A DNA stretch of 64,000 bases from CBDBFG01 sp965204765 (GCA_965204765.1 CBDBFG010000003.1:62001-126000), one strand, 5' to 3'. Counted from the first letter of the stretch, positions 28,260 through 38,406 are shown. A program made the numbers and translations. The notes: generated by a model from the sequence alone, not told the origin.

Positions 28260-28505
28260 ATGTTTAACTTAGGAAGTTTAGGCGAATTACTGATTATAGT
28301 TGTGGCAATACTTGTATTGTTTGGACCAGCAAAGCTTCCTGAATTATTGTACGATCTAGGTCGATTGAAACAAAAACTTAGACTAATTATTAAGAGATTA
28401 TCGGTTGACTTTGATCAATACTTGTCCAAGGGTGAACTGGATGAGTACCACAAGCAAGTAAATGATAAGTATATTAAACCACCTTCACAAGATAATATTG
28501 ATTAA
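28260..28505 (+). CDS. tatB: Twin-arginine translocase subunit TatB
   Basis: 81 residues from the ATG at 28260. The upstream in-frame ORF is the tatA tail in another frame. MFNLGSLGELLIIVVAILVLFGPAKLPEL is the TatB type, with glutamate at position 9 and the FGPxKLPE hinge, followed by LGRLKQKLRL. Short compared with enterobacterial TatB. Works with TatC as receptor for folded Tat substrates. Confidence 0.88.
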   Translation: MFNLGSLGELLIIVVAILVLFGPAKLPELLYDLGRLKQKLRLIIKRLSVDFDQYLSKGELDEYHKQVNDKYIKPPSQDNID

Positions 28506-29050
28506 CTAAAAACCACGGATACCGTGATAAGTGCACATACCATAATACAAATAACCAGTTTACTCACACTTGATAATGCGTTGATAGCCTGTCACCAAGC
28601 ATTGCTAGCTAATGATAATTACAAGGTCATATCCTATATTTTCACCCCTCACCTATGTCAAATAATGCTTAACTTCAGCTATGTTTAATATAAGTCTGAA
28701 ATGAATTACGCTATAATATTAACACCATTAATAATCTAGATCCCACCGCAACTACAAGTTTTATCACCTATAACTTGTGATAGCGCCGCCCAATTTTACT
28801 AAGTTGCGATTGATTAAGGGCCATCTGCCTATGTAATCTGTGATCACTCATTAGCCATTTACAGATGTAAACAAAGCAGAAATAGTTAGCCCTACAGTGG
28901 TTTAACTTTGAATTAATACGAATTTTGAGGAACGAAATGTATATATAATACATAAGTGACGATTAAATGAAGTAGAAAACAAAGTGAAACCACTGTAATA
29001 TTCAACATTATTACTCAAACGAGTAGCAAATAACACCTAATTGCGTTAGC
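28506..29050. other. 545-base spacer between tatB and tatC
   Basis: No gene identified. A 5-bp hairpin CACGG/CCGTG (28514-28526) follows the tatB stop. ATCAC/GTGAT arms occur near 28765. A 61-codon minus-strand reading frame at 28768-28953 looks random. The spacer breaks the usual tatABC operon, so tatC must have its own promoter. Confidence 0.4.
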
Positions 29051-29851
29051 ATGATGTCTGTTGATAGAATAAAAGTAATACAATTGAACGATAGCAACAA
29101 AAATATGGCTTTAGTTGATCATTTGGCTGAACTGCGCAAACGAATGATAACAAGTATTGTACTACTTGTCCTTGGTTTTGCGCTATCCTATCCTTTTGCT
29201 AAACAAATATTTGGTTTTTTAATTAAACCACTAGCTGATATTATTGGTCAAGAATTACACAGAAAGTTAATTTATACCGGCTTAGCAGAAGCATTTATTA
29301 CTTATGTAAAAATTTCTATTTTTAATGGATTTATCGTTGCATTCCCATTTATTTTCTCTCAATTATGGGCCTTTATAGCACCAGGATTATACAACAATGA
29401 GAAAAAACTATTTAGAATTATCTTTATAACCTCCCCTGTATTATTCTTACTGGGGGCATGCTTTGCTTTTTATTGGATTATTCCTTTGGCTTGGAAATTT
29501 TTCCTTAGTTTTGAAAGCTCTGCTATATCTACTTCTCTTCCTATCCAACTTGAAGCCAAAGTAAGCGAATATTTTTCTATGGTTTTACAAATGCTTATTG
29601 CTTTTGGAATATGTTTTCAAATGCCCCTTGTCTTATTAATGCTTGCTAAATTAAATATTATTACCAGCACTGGATTACAGAACAAGCGCAGATACTCTAT
29701 TATAGGTATTTTAATACTATCCGCTATTTTAACCCCACCCGATGTTTTAAGTATGATGGGTCTTGCAATACCACTTTATTTATTATATGAAGTATCGATT
29801 ATCTTAATTAAAATTATGGTCCCTAGTACAAATAACTCGGAGATAAATTAA
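29051..29851 (+). CDS. tatC: Twin-arginine translocase subunit TatC
   Basis: 266 residues, six membrane helices. MALVDHLAELRKRM (conserved HLxELRxR), FSQLWAFIAPGLYNNEKK (PGLY.xE) and FGICFQMPLVLLML are the TatC signatures. The start is uncertain: ATG 29051 gives an 18-residue leader, while an internal ATG at 29105 begins MALVDHL. Only one base separates the stop from serS, so the two are cotranscribed. Confidence 0.95.
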   Translation: MMSVDRIKVIQLNDSNKNMALVDHLAELRKRMITSIVLLVLGFALSYPFAKQIFGFLIKPLADIIGQELHRKLIYTGLAEAFITYVKISIFNGFIVAFPFIFSQLWAFIAPGLYNNEKKLFRIIFITSPVLFLLGACFAFYWIIPLAWKFFLSFESSAISTSLPIQLEAKVSEYFSMVLQMLIAFGICFQMPLVLLMLAKLNIITSTGLQNKRRYSIIGILILSAILTPPDVLSMMGLAIPLYLLYEVSIILIKIMVPSTNNSEIN

Positions 29852-29852
29852 C

Positions 29853-31142
29853 ATGCTAGACATAAAACTAATCCGTGAAAATCCACAAGATTTTGATACA
29901 GCATTGGCAAAACGAGGAATAGACCCACGCTCAACAACCATACTAGCATTGGATACAAAAAATAGAGAATTGCTAACTAATACACAAGAGTTACAAAATC
30001 AAAGGAACCAAATAGCAAAATCAATAGGTATTAAAAAACAACAAAAACAAGATACTACAGAACTAAATAAGCTATCTTCTGAACTAAAACAGCAAATTGC
30101 ACAAGTTGAACAGAAACTTACACAAATAAACCAAGAATTAACTGAATTGTTAGTTACTTTGCCTAACCAACCATTACCTGAAGTACCACAAGGCAAAGAT
30201 GAGCAAGATAATCAAACAATTAAAACTTGGGGGGAAATTCCACAGTATAATTTCTCTCCTCAAAGACATTTTGATATTGGCGAAAACCTTGGCTTAATGG
30301 ATTTTACAACGGCAAGTAAGATATCAGGGGCAAGATTCGTTATTCTTAAAGGCGATTTAGCTAAACTTGAACGAGCTATTGCAAATTTTATGCTAGATAT
30401 TCATACCAAAGAATTTGGTTATGTTGAAACATCACCACCAATACTAGTCTTGGATAATGCAATGTATGGAGCAGGACTATTGCCTAAATTCGCTGACAAT
30501 GCATTTCAAACTACCGAAAAGCATTGGCTTATCCCAACCGCAGAAGTACCACTATCTAATATGTATGCTGATACTATACTAGAGGAACAACAGCTTCCTA
30601 TTCGGCATGTTGCCCATACTCCATGTTTCAGATCAGAAGCCGGTGCCGCAGGAAAAGATACCAGAGGCATGATACGCTTACATCAATTCACTAAAGTAGA
30701 ACTTGTTTCAATTACTTCTCCTGAACATTCAGCACAGGAACACGAAGGAATGACACGATGTGCAGAAACTATCCTGGAAAAACTGCAATTACCATATCGC
30801 AGGATGCTACTTTGTACCGGAGATATGGGTGTACAATCCGCTAAAACTTATGATCTTGAGGTATGGCTTCCTGGTGAAAACACCTATAGAGAGATTTCCA
30901 GCTGTTCTGTATGCTGTGATTATCAAGCACGCCGAATGAAAACCAGGTATAAGAAAACAACACAAGATAATAGGAAAAGCAAACCAGAATTAGTTCACAC
31001 ACTAAATGGATCTGGGCTTGCGGTTGGCAGGACGATAGTAGCTATTTTAGAAAATTATCAACAACAAGATGGATCTATCTTGATCCCACAAGTACTACAA
31101 CCTTACATGGATGGACAGGAGAAAATAGAACATTCTTGTTGA
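29853..31142 (+). CDS. serS: Seryl-tRNA synthetase
   Basis: 429 residues. N-terminal two-helix coiled-coil arm (residues 28-100), MLDIKLIRENPQDF start. Class II motifs: TAEVPLSN, HTPCFRSEAGAAGKDTRGMIRLHQFTKVE-type motif 2 (as FRSEAGAAGKDTRG and RLHQFTKVEL) and LNGSGLAVGRT motif 3. The serS-after-tatC order is common in alphaproteobacteria. Confidence 0.97.
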   Translation: MLDIKLIRENPQDFDTALAKRGIDPRSTTILALDTKNRELLTNTQELQNQRNQIAKSIGIKKQQKQDTTELNKLSSELKQQIAQVEQKLTQINQELTELLVTLPNQPLPEVPQGKDEQDNQTIKTWGEIPQYNFSPQRHFDIGENLGLMDFTTASKISGARFVILKGDLAKLERAIANFMLDIHTKEFGYVETSPPILVLDNAMYGAGLLPKFADNAFQTTEKHWLIPTAEVPLSNMYADTILEEQQLPIRHVAHTPCFRSEAGAAGKDTRGMIRLHQFTKVELVSITSPEHSAQEHEGMTRCAETILEKLQLPYRRMLLCTGDMGVQSAKTYDLEVWLPGENTYREISSCSVCCDYQARRMKTRYKKTTQDNRKSKPELVHTLNGSGLAVGRTIVAILENYQQQDGSILIPQVLQPYMDGQEKIEHSC

Positions 31143-31192
31143 TCACACAAAATTATTATGATTCAATGTACCGATAATAATGGAAGTAGCAA

Positions 31193-31618
31193 ATGAGAAA
31201 AATAATCTTTTTATTAGGCTTACTGTTTAATTGTGTACAATTGAACGCTTTATCATCTGGTGAAATGGATGCAATGCTACAAAAAGCGAAGAATGGTGAT
31301 GCATTCGCACAAGCATGTCTTGGCACAATATACTATCATGGATCTCCCAGAATAACCGTACCTAATTACAAAGAAGCTTTAAAGTGGAATATGCTATCAG
31401 CTAAGCAAGGGTTTGCTCCTGCAGAATTTAATGTGGGCTATGCCTATTTTACTGGGGAAGGTGTAGCAAGAGATCTTAAAGAAGCGATGAAATGGTTTGA
31501 AAAAGTTCTTGCTCACAAAGAAGAAGATCTGGATTTTCTGCGTGTAGCGGTCAAAAAAAAGAATAATGCAGCATCATTTGTATGGTATACATACATAATG
31601 AGAAAGGCACACAAATAA
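31193..31618 (+). CDS. Exported Sel1-like repeat protein
   Basis: 141 residues. Signal peptide MRKIIFLLGLLFNCVQLNA with cleavage near residue 20. Two to three Sel1 repeats follow: GDAFAQACLGTIYYHG (about 35-50), ALKWNMLSAKQGFAPAEFNVGYAYFTGEGV (in two blocks) and EAMKWFEKVLAHKE. Sel1 proteins are protein-interaction scaffolds, and exported ones are frequent host-interaction factors in intracellular bacteria; that role here is inference. It has its own spacer on both sides. Confidence 0.82.
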   Translation: MRKIIFLLGLLFNCVQLNALSSGEMDAMLQKAKNGDAFAQACLGTIYYHGSPRITVPNYKEALKWNMLSAKQGFAPAEFNVGYAYFTGEGVARDLKEAMKWFEKVLAHKEEDLDFLRVAVKKKNNAASFVWYTYIMRKAHK

Positions 31619-31804
31619 AGTTAATAATTCATTTGTCTCTTGATATTCAATGATTTGTCTACTTGCCATACGGTTGTAATAGTACACAGCACAGTAGGAT
31701 AATGGCTGCACATAATACTAGCAATATATAAATGGCTTTAATTCTCAATAAAAAATGTATATGCTATCCTTCATACACTGTTGGATACTAAGGGGATACG
31801 TACT

Positions 31805-32578
31805 ATGAGGATATTGATTTCTAATGACGATGGATTGCATGCTCCAGGAATAAAAGTATTAAAAGAAATTGCTTTAGAACTTAGCAACGACGTCTGGATT
31901 GTTGCACCAGAAGTTGAACAAAGTGGTACGGGCCATTCTTTATCATTGATGAGCCCTCTTCGTCTGAAAAAAATCTCTGATCAGCGCTATTGTGTCAATG
32001 GTACACCAACGGACTGTATGCAAATTGCCCTCAAGGAATTACTAGCTAATAAAAAACCTGATTTAATGCTATCTGGAGTAAATTACGGAGCCAATTTAGG
32101 CGAAGATGTAACCTATTCCGGCACCATAGCGGCTGCTATGGAGGCTACTATTCTTGGTGTGCCAGCAATCGCTCTATCACAATCTATCAAAACTGGTCAA
32201 CCTGAACAATGGGAAACTGCCGCATACCATAGTCCAAAGATAATCAAAGATTTATTACAAGAAGGATGGGCAAAGGATATATTAATTAATATAAACTTTC
32301 CTAATTTAGCCTCCAAAGAAGTAAAAGGAATCACTTGTGTCAGGCATGGCATGAGGCACGAAAAAGGCGAAATCACAGAATGGTCTGACCCTAGGGGAGA
32401 GAAATTTTATTGGCTAGCTAGCAGTACCAGGAAAGATAATAGCACAGAACTTGATACAGATCTGTCATGTGTTGCAAATGGCTATATCTCTATTACCCCG
32501 TTGCACCTGGACTTAACTCATTATGAAGCCATGACTAAAATGAGAAAAACCCTAGAATGTACATTTACAAGTGATTAG
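31805..32578 (+). CDS. surE: 5'/3'-nucleotidase SurE
   Basis: 257 residues from the ATG at 31805 (MRILISNDDG, the canonical SurE start, with metal-binding DD), preceded by AAGGGGATACGTACT. An in-frame ATG eight codons earlier is less likely. Other motifs: APEVEQSGTGHSLS, VNGTPTDC and SGVNYGANLGEDVTYSGT. Hydrolyses nucleoside monophosphates; broad phosphatase. The serS-surE neighbourhood is typical for Rickettsiales and relatives. Confidence 0.96.
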   Translation: MRILISNDDGLHAPGIKVLKEIALELSNDVWIVAPEVEQSGTGHSLSLMSPLRLKKISDQRYCVNGTPTDCMQIALKELLANKKPDLMLSGVNYGANLGEDVTYSGTIAAAMEATILGVPAIALSQSIKTGQPEQWETAAYHSPKIIKDLLQEGWAKDILININFPNLASKEVKGITCVRHGMRHEKGEITEWSDPRGEKFYWLASSTRKDNSTELDTDLSCVANGYISITPLHLDLTHYEAMTKMRKTLECTFTSD

Positions 32579-32802
32579 ATACAATTTGTATTGCTTCACA
32601 TTATCAACATATAGCAAACGGTAAATATAAGATTAGCAAAAATAAAAAAACAGTATATAAGGCCACAATTCAGGTAATGTAGCATCCTATGTAATAAATG
32701 ACTTTCTGCTTCGTGTCTACAAGTTCCTCAAACCATAAAGATGCCCTTACTACTTGACAGTACGCAAAGCTTTGCTAACATCAAATTGTTATAATTGGTG
32801 TG

Positions 32803-33729
32803 ATGATGCAACATTTCTTTATAATACTTTTAGTATTAGTATTTAACTCTAACTTGGTAAGATCAAGCGTCCAAAAAGATATCGATAGCTTGGAAGACAC
32901 CTCTGTTGTTACGCGCAAATTTTCCAGAGCTGGCCTTGTCCATCTTTTCCGTATTATGGAAATCGATGTACCAGACGATTGTAATCTAGAGACACTAAAC
33001 AGAATAGCACAAAAAGAATTTTTACGCCAAGGAGGAGAACGCTGGGAGGCACAAAAAGAACATCAAGAAAAATTCGCTAAAAAATCATTAGCTTTAATTC
33101 CAGCACTCAGAGAACTAGGATTCTACACAGAGATCAGACCTACAAGGCAACATTATGACATAGTAGTTGTTTTTGGTGCATTACATTCCAGGATGGTGAC
33201 CAGGACTTTATATTTACAACAACTTTGGCATGATGGAATAAGAGCTAACAAGATAATATACCTCACAGGAAGTAGAGAATTGTTAGCAGGTGAAAAAGAG
33301 GAGTTATCATCTTATACTGATTCCACACATGCTGCACTAGAAAGAGATTTGCCCGTTTTAATTTGGCAAAAGTATATAACCGAAGAATCCCTGCGTACTC
33401 ATGAATTTGAGAATATTTATGCTGAAGATATATTAGTTCCAGGCACACACACTAAGAGAAGAGCAAATACCGCCGACACTGTAGCAAGAATGATTGCTAT
33501 ATTGGCGTTAAACAAAAAAGACCGCAATCCAGTTAAGATTTTAGCAATATCCAATAATCCATATATTGCCTATCAAGGGGTAACGTTGGAAAATGTTATG
33601 CGTAAGGCACAAGTCCTTATTCCTGGTGATAGTATTGAAACAGTAGGCGAACGAGCAAACGAGGATACTCCGCTTTTTTTAATGATGGATAGCTTGGCCA
33701 GAATAATATACACAATTACCCGGAAATAG
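32803..33729 (+). CDS. Exported DUF218/YdcF-like protein
   Basis: About 308 residues with a Sec signal (FFIILLVLVFNSNLVRSS). The middle resembles the YdcF/DUF218 fold: YDIVVVFGALHSRMVTRTLYL, then KIIYLTGSREL, RRANTADTVARM and VKILAISNNPYIAYQ. These correspond to the family's VLGG.., ITGG.., S.NT.EN and V T S..H.RA positions. The N-terminal ~100 residues are charged and helical (EERWEAQKEHQEKF-like) and not recognised. Standard YdcF proteins are cytoplasmic or membrane bound and bind nucleotides or act in envelope metabolism; an exported form is unusual. Catalytic role uncertain. Confidence 0.6.
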   Translation: MMQHFFIILLVLVFNSNLVRSSVQKDIDSLEDTSVVTRKFSRAGLVHLFRIMEIDVPDDCNLETLNRIAQKEFLRQGGERWEAQKEHQEKFAKKSLALIPALRELGFYTEIRPTRQHYDIVVVFGALHSRMVTRTLYLQQLWHDGIRANKIIYLTGSRELLAGEKEELSSYTDSTHAALERDLPVLIWQKYITEESLRTHEFENIYAEDILVPGTHTKRRANTADTVARMIAILALNKKDRNPVKILAISNNPYIAYQGVTLENVMRKAQVLIPGDSIETVGERANEDTPLFLMMDSLARIIYTITRK

Positions 33730-34073
33730 TGCTACCCATTACCATCTAGTTGCACTAAACATCCAGTGATGTATTGATTATCTAGAAAATAAGAAAAGGA
33801 CAGCGATCAATACAATTTAGCGCAACAGAATATATCATTACCCTTCTTACTAAATCACAAAGGCGATTGTTGATAAGATTTATGCGATATTTAACTATCA
33901 TTAACACTGGATGCACCAAATATAGCGAACAATTCCTATGTTATTCGTAAAAATTACATAAACTACAATACCCACTACTAATCTAACCATAACAGAAAAA
34001 ACACCAGAACTATTGATCCGATGGAATATATAAAGTAGTATGTATTGTTTTTATAATTACGGAGAAAAGATAC
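33730..34073. other. 344-base spacer before yajC
   Basis: No gene seen. AT-rich; presumably carries the promoter of the yajC-secD-secF operon. TTGATCC near 34012 followed by TATATAAAG is a weak candidate. GGAGAAAAGATAC near 34060 is the yajC ribosome binding site. Confidence 0.35.
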
Positions 34074-34478
34074 ATGTTTAATTTATTAATTTCTGAAGCG
34101 CACGCGCAAGGCACTAGCTCTATGATGCAAGGCGGTCTGGCAAACTTGATGCCTATAATACTGATGGTAGTAATATTGTACTTTTTAGTTATTAGACCAC
34201 AAAGTAAAAAAGCTAAAGAACACAAAGAAATGGTTAACAGCCTTAAAAAAGGTGATAAAGTAGTCACTTCTGGTGGTATGATAGCCACAGTTGCCAAAAT
34301 CACAGACGACAATGAGATAATGATCTCTATTGCAAAAGGAGTAGATATAAGTGTCTTAAAAAACTCTGTAACACAAACTATCAGCAAGGAAATATCCACA
34401 CCTAAAAAAAGTGTTGTGAAAGAGAAAATAAAAGCTACCAAAGCAAAAAAGACCGTGTCACGCAAAACGAAAAAGTAA
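34074..34478 (+). CDS. yajC: Preprotein translocase accessory subunit YajC
   Basis: 134 residues. One transmembrane helix at about 20-42 (LMPIILMVVILYFLVIRPQ) with the family RPQxKK motif, then VNSLKKGDKVVTSGGMIATV and a beta-rich domain. The C-terminal 35 residues form a lysine-rich extension beyond the usual ~110. Starts the yajC-secD-secF operon, which assists SecYEG-driven export. Confidence 0.93.
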   Translation: MFNLLISEAHAQGTSSMMQGGLANLMPIILMVVILYFLVIRPQSKKAKEHKEMVNSLKKGDKVVTSGGMIATVAKITDDNEIMISIAKGVDISVLKNSVTQTISKEISTPKKSVVKEKIKATKAKKTVSRKTKK

Positions 34479-34499
34479 AATTATTAAAAGCTTGTATTC

Positions 34500-36071
34500 A
34501 TGATTTATGTACCAATTTGGAAAAGAGTTATGGTGCTGTTAATTCTAGCACTGGGTATTATGTATGCTTTGCCTACATTCTCGTCGGATAAAACATTAAA
34601 AAGATTACCTAGCTGGTTGCAAGATCAAGTTAGTCTTGGTTTGGATTTGCAAGGAGGATCACATTTATTACTTGAAGTAGATACTGATTCAGCATTAAAA
34701 GATCAATTAAGTTTTTTAATTGATGAGTACAAAAAATCTTTGCGCAAAAAGAAAATTAAATTCACTAATGCCAAGGTTATCCAATCTGCTCAAAGTAGCC
34801 AAATACAAATTACCCTTAAAAATGATGATGATAGGACTATTGCCAAAAAATCTCTTGTCCAACCGGGAATCAATATCGAATATGATCAGAAAAGCAATAC
34901 TTTTACTGCTGCATTTACACCAGAGGAAATGCAGAACAGAATAAAAAAATTACTTAATCAATCGAAAGAAATTGTAGATAGGCGTATTAACGAACTAGGC
35001 ACAAAGGAACCCAACGTCCAAACTCAGGGAGATGATAGGATTATTGTCCAACTACCAGGGGTAGAAGATCCAAGTGTCGTCAAACAAATATTGGGTACTA
35101 CGGCTAAGCTTACCTTTCAACTAGTGCACCATAATTACCCCACTTTAAAGTCTTCAGGAGGGGTAGTTTTACCAGGAACAGAGGCAATACCTGATGATAA
35201 AGGCAATGTACAATACCTAATTAAAAGGAAAGTGCTATTAACTGGTGAACATTTAATAGATGCGCAAGCAGGATTCCATCACGAAAATCATACGCCTATA
35301 GTTAGTATCAGGTTTGACAACATTGGCGCACGAAAATTTGGGGAAATTACAAAAAAATATGTCAATCACCAACTTGCGATGATCCTTGATGGCAAAGTTA
35401 TAAGTGCCCCAAGTTTAAACGAACCTATTTTAGGCGGTAACGCACAGATTTATGGTAATTTTACTACCCAGGAAAGCGCTAATTTAGCAGTACTGCTAAG
35501 AGCAGGATCACTACCAGCCCCTATAAATGTTATCGAAGAAAGAACAGTTGGACCTGATTTAGGAGCAGACTCTATACAAGCAGGAGAAAAGGCAACCGTA
35601 TTAGCAGTAGCTTTAATATTTATATTTATGATCATTCTTTATTCTTTATTTGGAATATTCGCTAATATTGCTTTGGCTTTTAATTTAGTGCTACTGGTCG
35701 CAGTACTGGCTATTACCGGATCCACCCTGACTTTACCTGGTATAGCAGGAATTGCACTAACACTAGGTATGGCAATTGACGCCAATATCTTAATTTTTGA
35801 AAGAATAAAGGAAGAACTGAGAGCAGGATCGACAATGTCATCTGCAATTAATTCAGGTTATAAACGTGCAATGGCTACTATCATGGATTCCAATATTACC
35901 ACCTTGATTGGTGGAATAGCGCTATTCTTTTTTGGCTCAGGACCAATTAAAGGTTTTGGAGTAACATTATGCATAGGTATTTTAATTTCCATGTTTACCG
36001 CCATTACGGTAACCAGACTGTTTGTGGTTATATGGCTAAATCGTTTTAAACCTAAGAAACTTTATATGTAA
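34500..36071 (+). CDS. secD: Protein translocase subunit SecD
   Basis: 523 residues, six membrane helices. N-terminal IWKRVMVLLILALGIMYALPTF, then LGLDLQGGSHLLLEVD (signature of SecD). A large periplasmic P1 domain follows, with EIVDRRINELGTKEPNVQTQG and VQLPGV. The membrane half contains GIAGIALTLGMAIDANILIFERIKEEL in blocks. Proton-driven late-stage translocation with SecF. 21 bases after yajC. Confidence 0.97.
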   Translation: MIYVPIWKRVMVLLILALGIMYALPTFSSDKTLKRLPSWLQDQVSLGLDLQGGSHLLLEVDTDSALKDQLSFLIDEYKKSLRKKKIKFTNAKVIQSAQSSQIQITLKNDDDRTIAKKSLVQPGINIEYDQKSNTFTAAFTPEEMQNRIKKLLNQSKEIVDRRINELGTKEPNVQTQGDDRIIVQLPGVEDPSVVKQILGTTAKLTFQLVHHNYPTLKSSGGVVLPGTEAIPDDKGNVQYLIKRKVLLTGEHLIDAQAGFHHENHTPIVSIRFDNIGARKFGEITKKYVNHQLAMILDGKVISAPSLNEPILGGNAQIYGNFTTQESANLAVLLRAGSLPAPINVIEERTVGPDLGADSIQAGEKATVLAVALIFIFMIILYSLFGIFANIALAFNLVLLVAVLAITGSTLTLPGIAGIALTLGMAIDANILIFERIKEELRAGSTMSSAINSGYKRAMATIMDSNITTLIGGIALFFFGSGPIKGFGVTLCIGILISMFTAITVTRLFVVIWLNRFKPKKLYM

Positions 36072-36089
36072 TAATTACGGTGAATATTA

Positions 36090-37037
36090 ATGACTGGACT
36101 ACGCGTTATACCATATAACACAACAATAGATTTTGTTAAATTGAAGTATATCTCTTACTTAACTGCTGCATTACTAATATTAGCATCATTGTTTGCTATA
36201 CTATACAAAGGTTTTAACCTTGGTATTGATTTTAAAGGTGGAATTTCTATAGAAATCAGAACTAATGGCAATACCAGTATTGCAGAATTAAGATCATGTA
36301 TTAATTCCTTAAAATTAGGCGATGCCAAATTGCAAGAATTCGGTAGCAAAACAGACTTCTTGATTCGCCTAGAGGAACAACAAGGCGGCGAACTGCAAAA
36401 CAATATAGCCATAACCAAAATAAAAGAAATATTTAAGAAAAAATTTGGCAATAGTATAGAATATCGCAAAATAGAAACCGTCGGAGCCAAAGTAAGTGAT
36501 AACTTAGTAACTAATGGAATATCAGCCGTTTGTTTTGCGATGATAGGAATGTTGCTATATATATGGAATAGGTTTAAGTGGGAATATGGCCTATGTGGGG
36601 TCATTGCTCTGCTGCATGATACGATAGTTGTACTGGGTTTTTATGCTGTATCTGGCTTTGAATTCAACGAATCCGCATTTGCCGCTATCTTAACGACCGT
36701 AGGATATTCCATTAATGATACGGTCGTAGTGTATGATAGATTAAGAGAAAACCTGGCAAAATATAAAGAAAAAAAGGTAAGTGACTTAATTAACCTTAGT
36801 ATTAATGAAACATTATCTCGTACTATTCTTACTTCTGGTACTACTTTGCTAGCCTTGTGTGCTTTGTATTTTTATGGTGGTGCGGTCATCGAAAACTTCA
36901 GTATGCCAATTATTATCGGTATCATGGCTGGAACTTTTTCTTCTATCTTTTTATCCATGAACTTATTGCTATTTTTTGATCTTAAAAAGAAAAAAGATAC
37001 CACACCAGTTGCTCATGGCCCTGTGAAACGTACCTAA
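36090..37037 (+). CDS. secF: Protein translocase subunit SecF
   Basis: 315 residues, six helices. NLGIDFKGGISIEIR (SecF GIDFxGG), the ETVGAKVSDNL periplasmic segment, and VGYSINDTVVVYDRLRENL with the conserved intramembrane aspartate. Follows secD by 18 bases. Confidence 0.97.
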   Translation: MTGLRVIPYNTTIDFVKLKYISYLTAALLILASLFAILYKGFNLGIDFKGGISIEIRTNGNTSIAELRSCINSLKLGDAKLQEFGSKTDFLIRLEEQQGGELQNNIAITKIKEIFKKKFGNSIEYRKIETVGAKVSDNLVTNGISAVCFAMIGMLLYIWNRFKWEYGLCGVIALLHDTIVVLGFYAVSGFEFNESAFAAILTTVGYSINDTVVVYDRLRENLAKYKEKKVSDLINLSINETLSRTILTSGTTLLALCALYFYGGAVIENFSMPIIIGIMAGTFSSIFLSMNLLLFFDLKKKKDTTPVAHGPVKRT

Positions 37038-37091
37038 AAATATTGCTTTTGTAATATTATTGACAGAGGTACATACAATTGCTACGATCAA

Positions 37092-37121
37092 GCGGTAATC
37101 TGTGTTGTCAATCATTACCGC
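37092..37121. terminator. 8-bp GC-rich hairpin after secF
   Basis: GCGGTAAT (37092-37099) and ATTACCGC (37114-37121) pair perfectly round a 14-base loop, followed by AATGCTTTGTTTC. Probable end of yajC-secD-secF. The T run is poor. A weaker AATATT/AATATT pair lies just before it (37039-37058). Confidence 0.45.
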
Positions 37122-37265
37122 AATGCTTTGTTTCAGGTTCTTATCCTGCTGATACAACCACTGTAACTGTGTCAAGGTTTGCATTTTGGAAAATTAGAAT
37201 CGAAGAAGTGAAATCTCAAATCTCATTTGTTCGGTAACATTAAAATTGAAAGGTGTGTTTTGATT

Positions 37266-38186
37266 ATGTTTAATTATCTTTCTGCATTTATAATTACTTT
37301 TGTTGCGCTAAATGAATCTTGCTTTAGTGATGAGTTGATCCCCCTATTTGACATCAGTGATGATCTCAGGAAATTATCTTCTCGTAATGCACAAGGTAAA
37401 ACTTCGTATGGTGCAAGAAGAACAGAACAAGTAGGTGATCGTGAAATAAGCGGGGTTCACATAGCGGTAGCACACTATGAAGGCACACCAAAAGAACCAT
37501 CAATAGCAGAACAAATAGCAACAGACGCACTCACCACAGGAGGTAGCGTCAGTGCGCATTACTTAGTTTGCCAGGATGGTAGATGTAAATATCTTGTCGA
37601 CGAAACAATGCGCGCATGGCATGCAGGAGAATCTTATTGGCGAGGCATGCAGGATATAAATTCAAGATCAATTGGAGTGGAAATAGTTAACCGTGGCTAT
37701 GCCAGACCAAATTGTCCAGCCGATGACAGTGTAGTTAGTGTACCTGGATTCCGATACTCTGACTGGTTTCCTTATTCCCAAAAACAAGTTGAGAAGGTTG
37801 CAGACATGTTTGTCGAATTCCGTACAAGATACCAAATAGAGCCTGTCAATTTCGTTGGCCATAGTGACATTGCACCAGGAAGGAAACAAGATCCAGGTCC
37901 TTTGTTCCCATGGAAACGGTTACACAATGAATATTGCATAGGAGCATGGTATGACACATTAGAAGATATAGATATCATACTGGGTACAACACAATCATCC
38001 ACCACAGCAAAAGAACAATGGATGAAAGAAAATCTAGCAATGTATGGATACAATTGTGAAGAAACTTCTCTTGCCACGGTAGTACAAAAATTCCAAATGC
38101 ACTTTCGACCTAGCAATATTGCAGGTAGCATAGACGATGAAACCATCCAGATTCTTTATTCATTACTGTCTATCTATAAAGCTTGA
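37266..38186 (+). CDS. Exported N-acetylmuramoyl-L-alanine amidase (AmpD/AmiD type)
   Basis: 306 residues from the ATG at 37266 (AAAGGTGTG upstream); longer in-frame starts spoil the signal peptide. Signal peptide FNYLSAFIITFVALNESCFS. The Amidase_2 domain shows VHIAVAHYEG, SAHYLV, the MRAWHAGESYWRGMQDINSRSIGVE region in blocks and FVGHSDIAPGRKQDPG with zinc ligands. A C-terminal segment (VVQKFQMHFRPSNIAGSID) looks like a PG_binding_1 domain. Because it carries a signal peptide it resembles periplasmic AmiD rather than cytosolic AmpD. Likely trims muropeptides for turnover. Confidence 0.88.
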   Translation: MFNYLSAFIITFVALNESCFSDELIPLFDISDDLRKLSSRNAQGKTSYGARRTEQVGDREISGVHIAVAHYEGTPKEPSIAEQIATDALTTGGSVSAHYLVCQDGRCKYLVDETMRAWHAGESYWRGMQDINSRSIGVEIVNRGYARPNCPADDSVVSVPGFRYSDWFPYSQKQVEKVADMFVEFRTRYQIEPVNFVGHSDIAPGRKQDPGPLFPWKRLHNEYCIGAWYDTLEDIDIILGTTQSSTTAKEQWMKENLAMYGYNCEETSLATVVQKFQMHFRPSNIAGSIDDETIQILYSLLSIYKA

Positions 38187-38406
38187 TTATAGTAAGCATT
38201 AGGATTTAAATTTTGCGACAACCTCTATTACGCGCCTTAGCACAGCTAATGAGCACTTTGTATTCACTATTGTTGCTATCTAATCACAAAATATTAATGT
38301 TGTGGAAACTAGAGTGAGAAACAAAAAAAATACAAGTTAGCTATTTTAATTTTGACACCTACCCTATCATGGTACAACCTATTACCATACAAAAAGGAAG
38401 TAATTT

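Noticed and set aside
28768..28953. 61-codon minus-strand frame in the tatB-tatC spacer.
   Set aside because: No ribosome binding site, no recognisable family, composition like random AT-rich DNA.
36969..37184. A 71-codon minus-strand reading frame (QLQWLYQQDKNLKQSIAV, MIDNTDYRLIV) overlapping the secF end.
   Set aside because: The text looks protein-like, but it overlaps secF by 69 bases, lacks a ribosome binding site and contains the GCGGTAAT hairpin that fits a terminator. Left as unproven.
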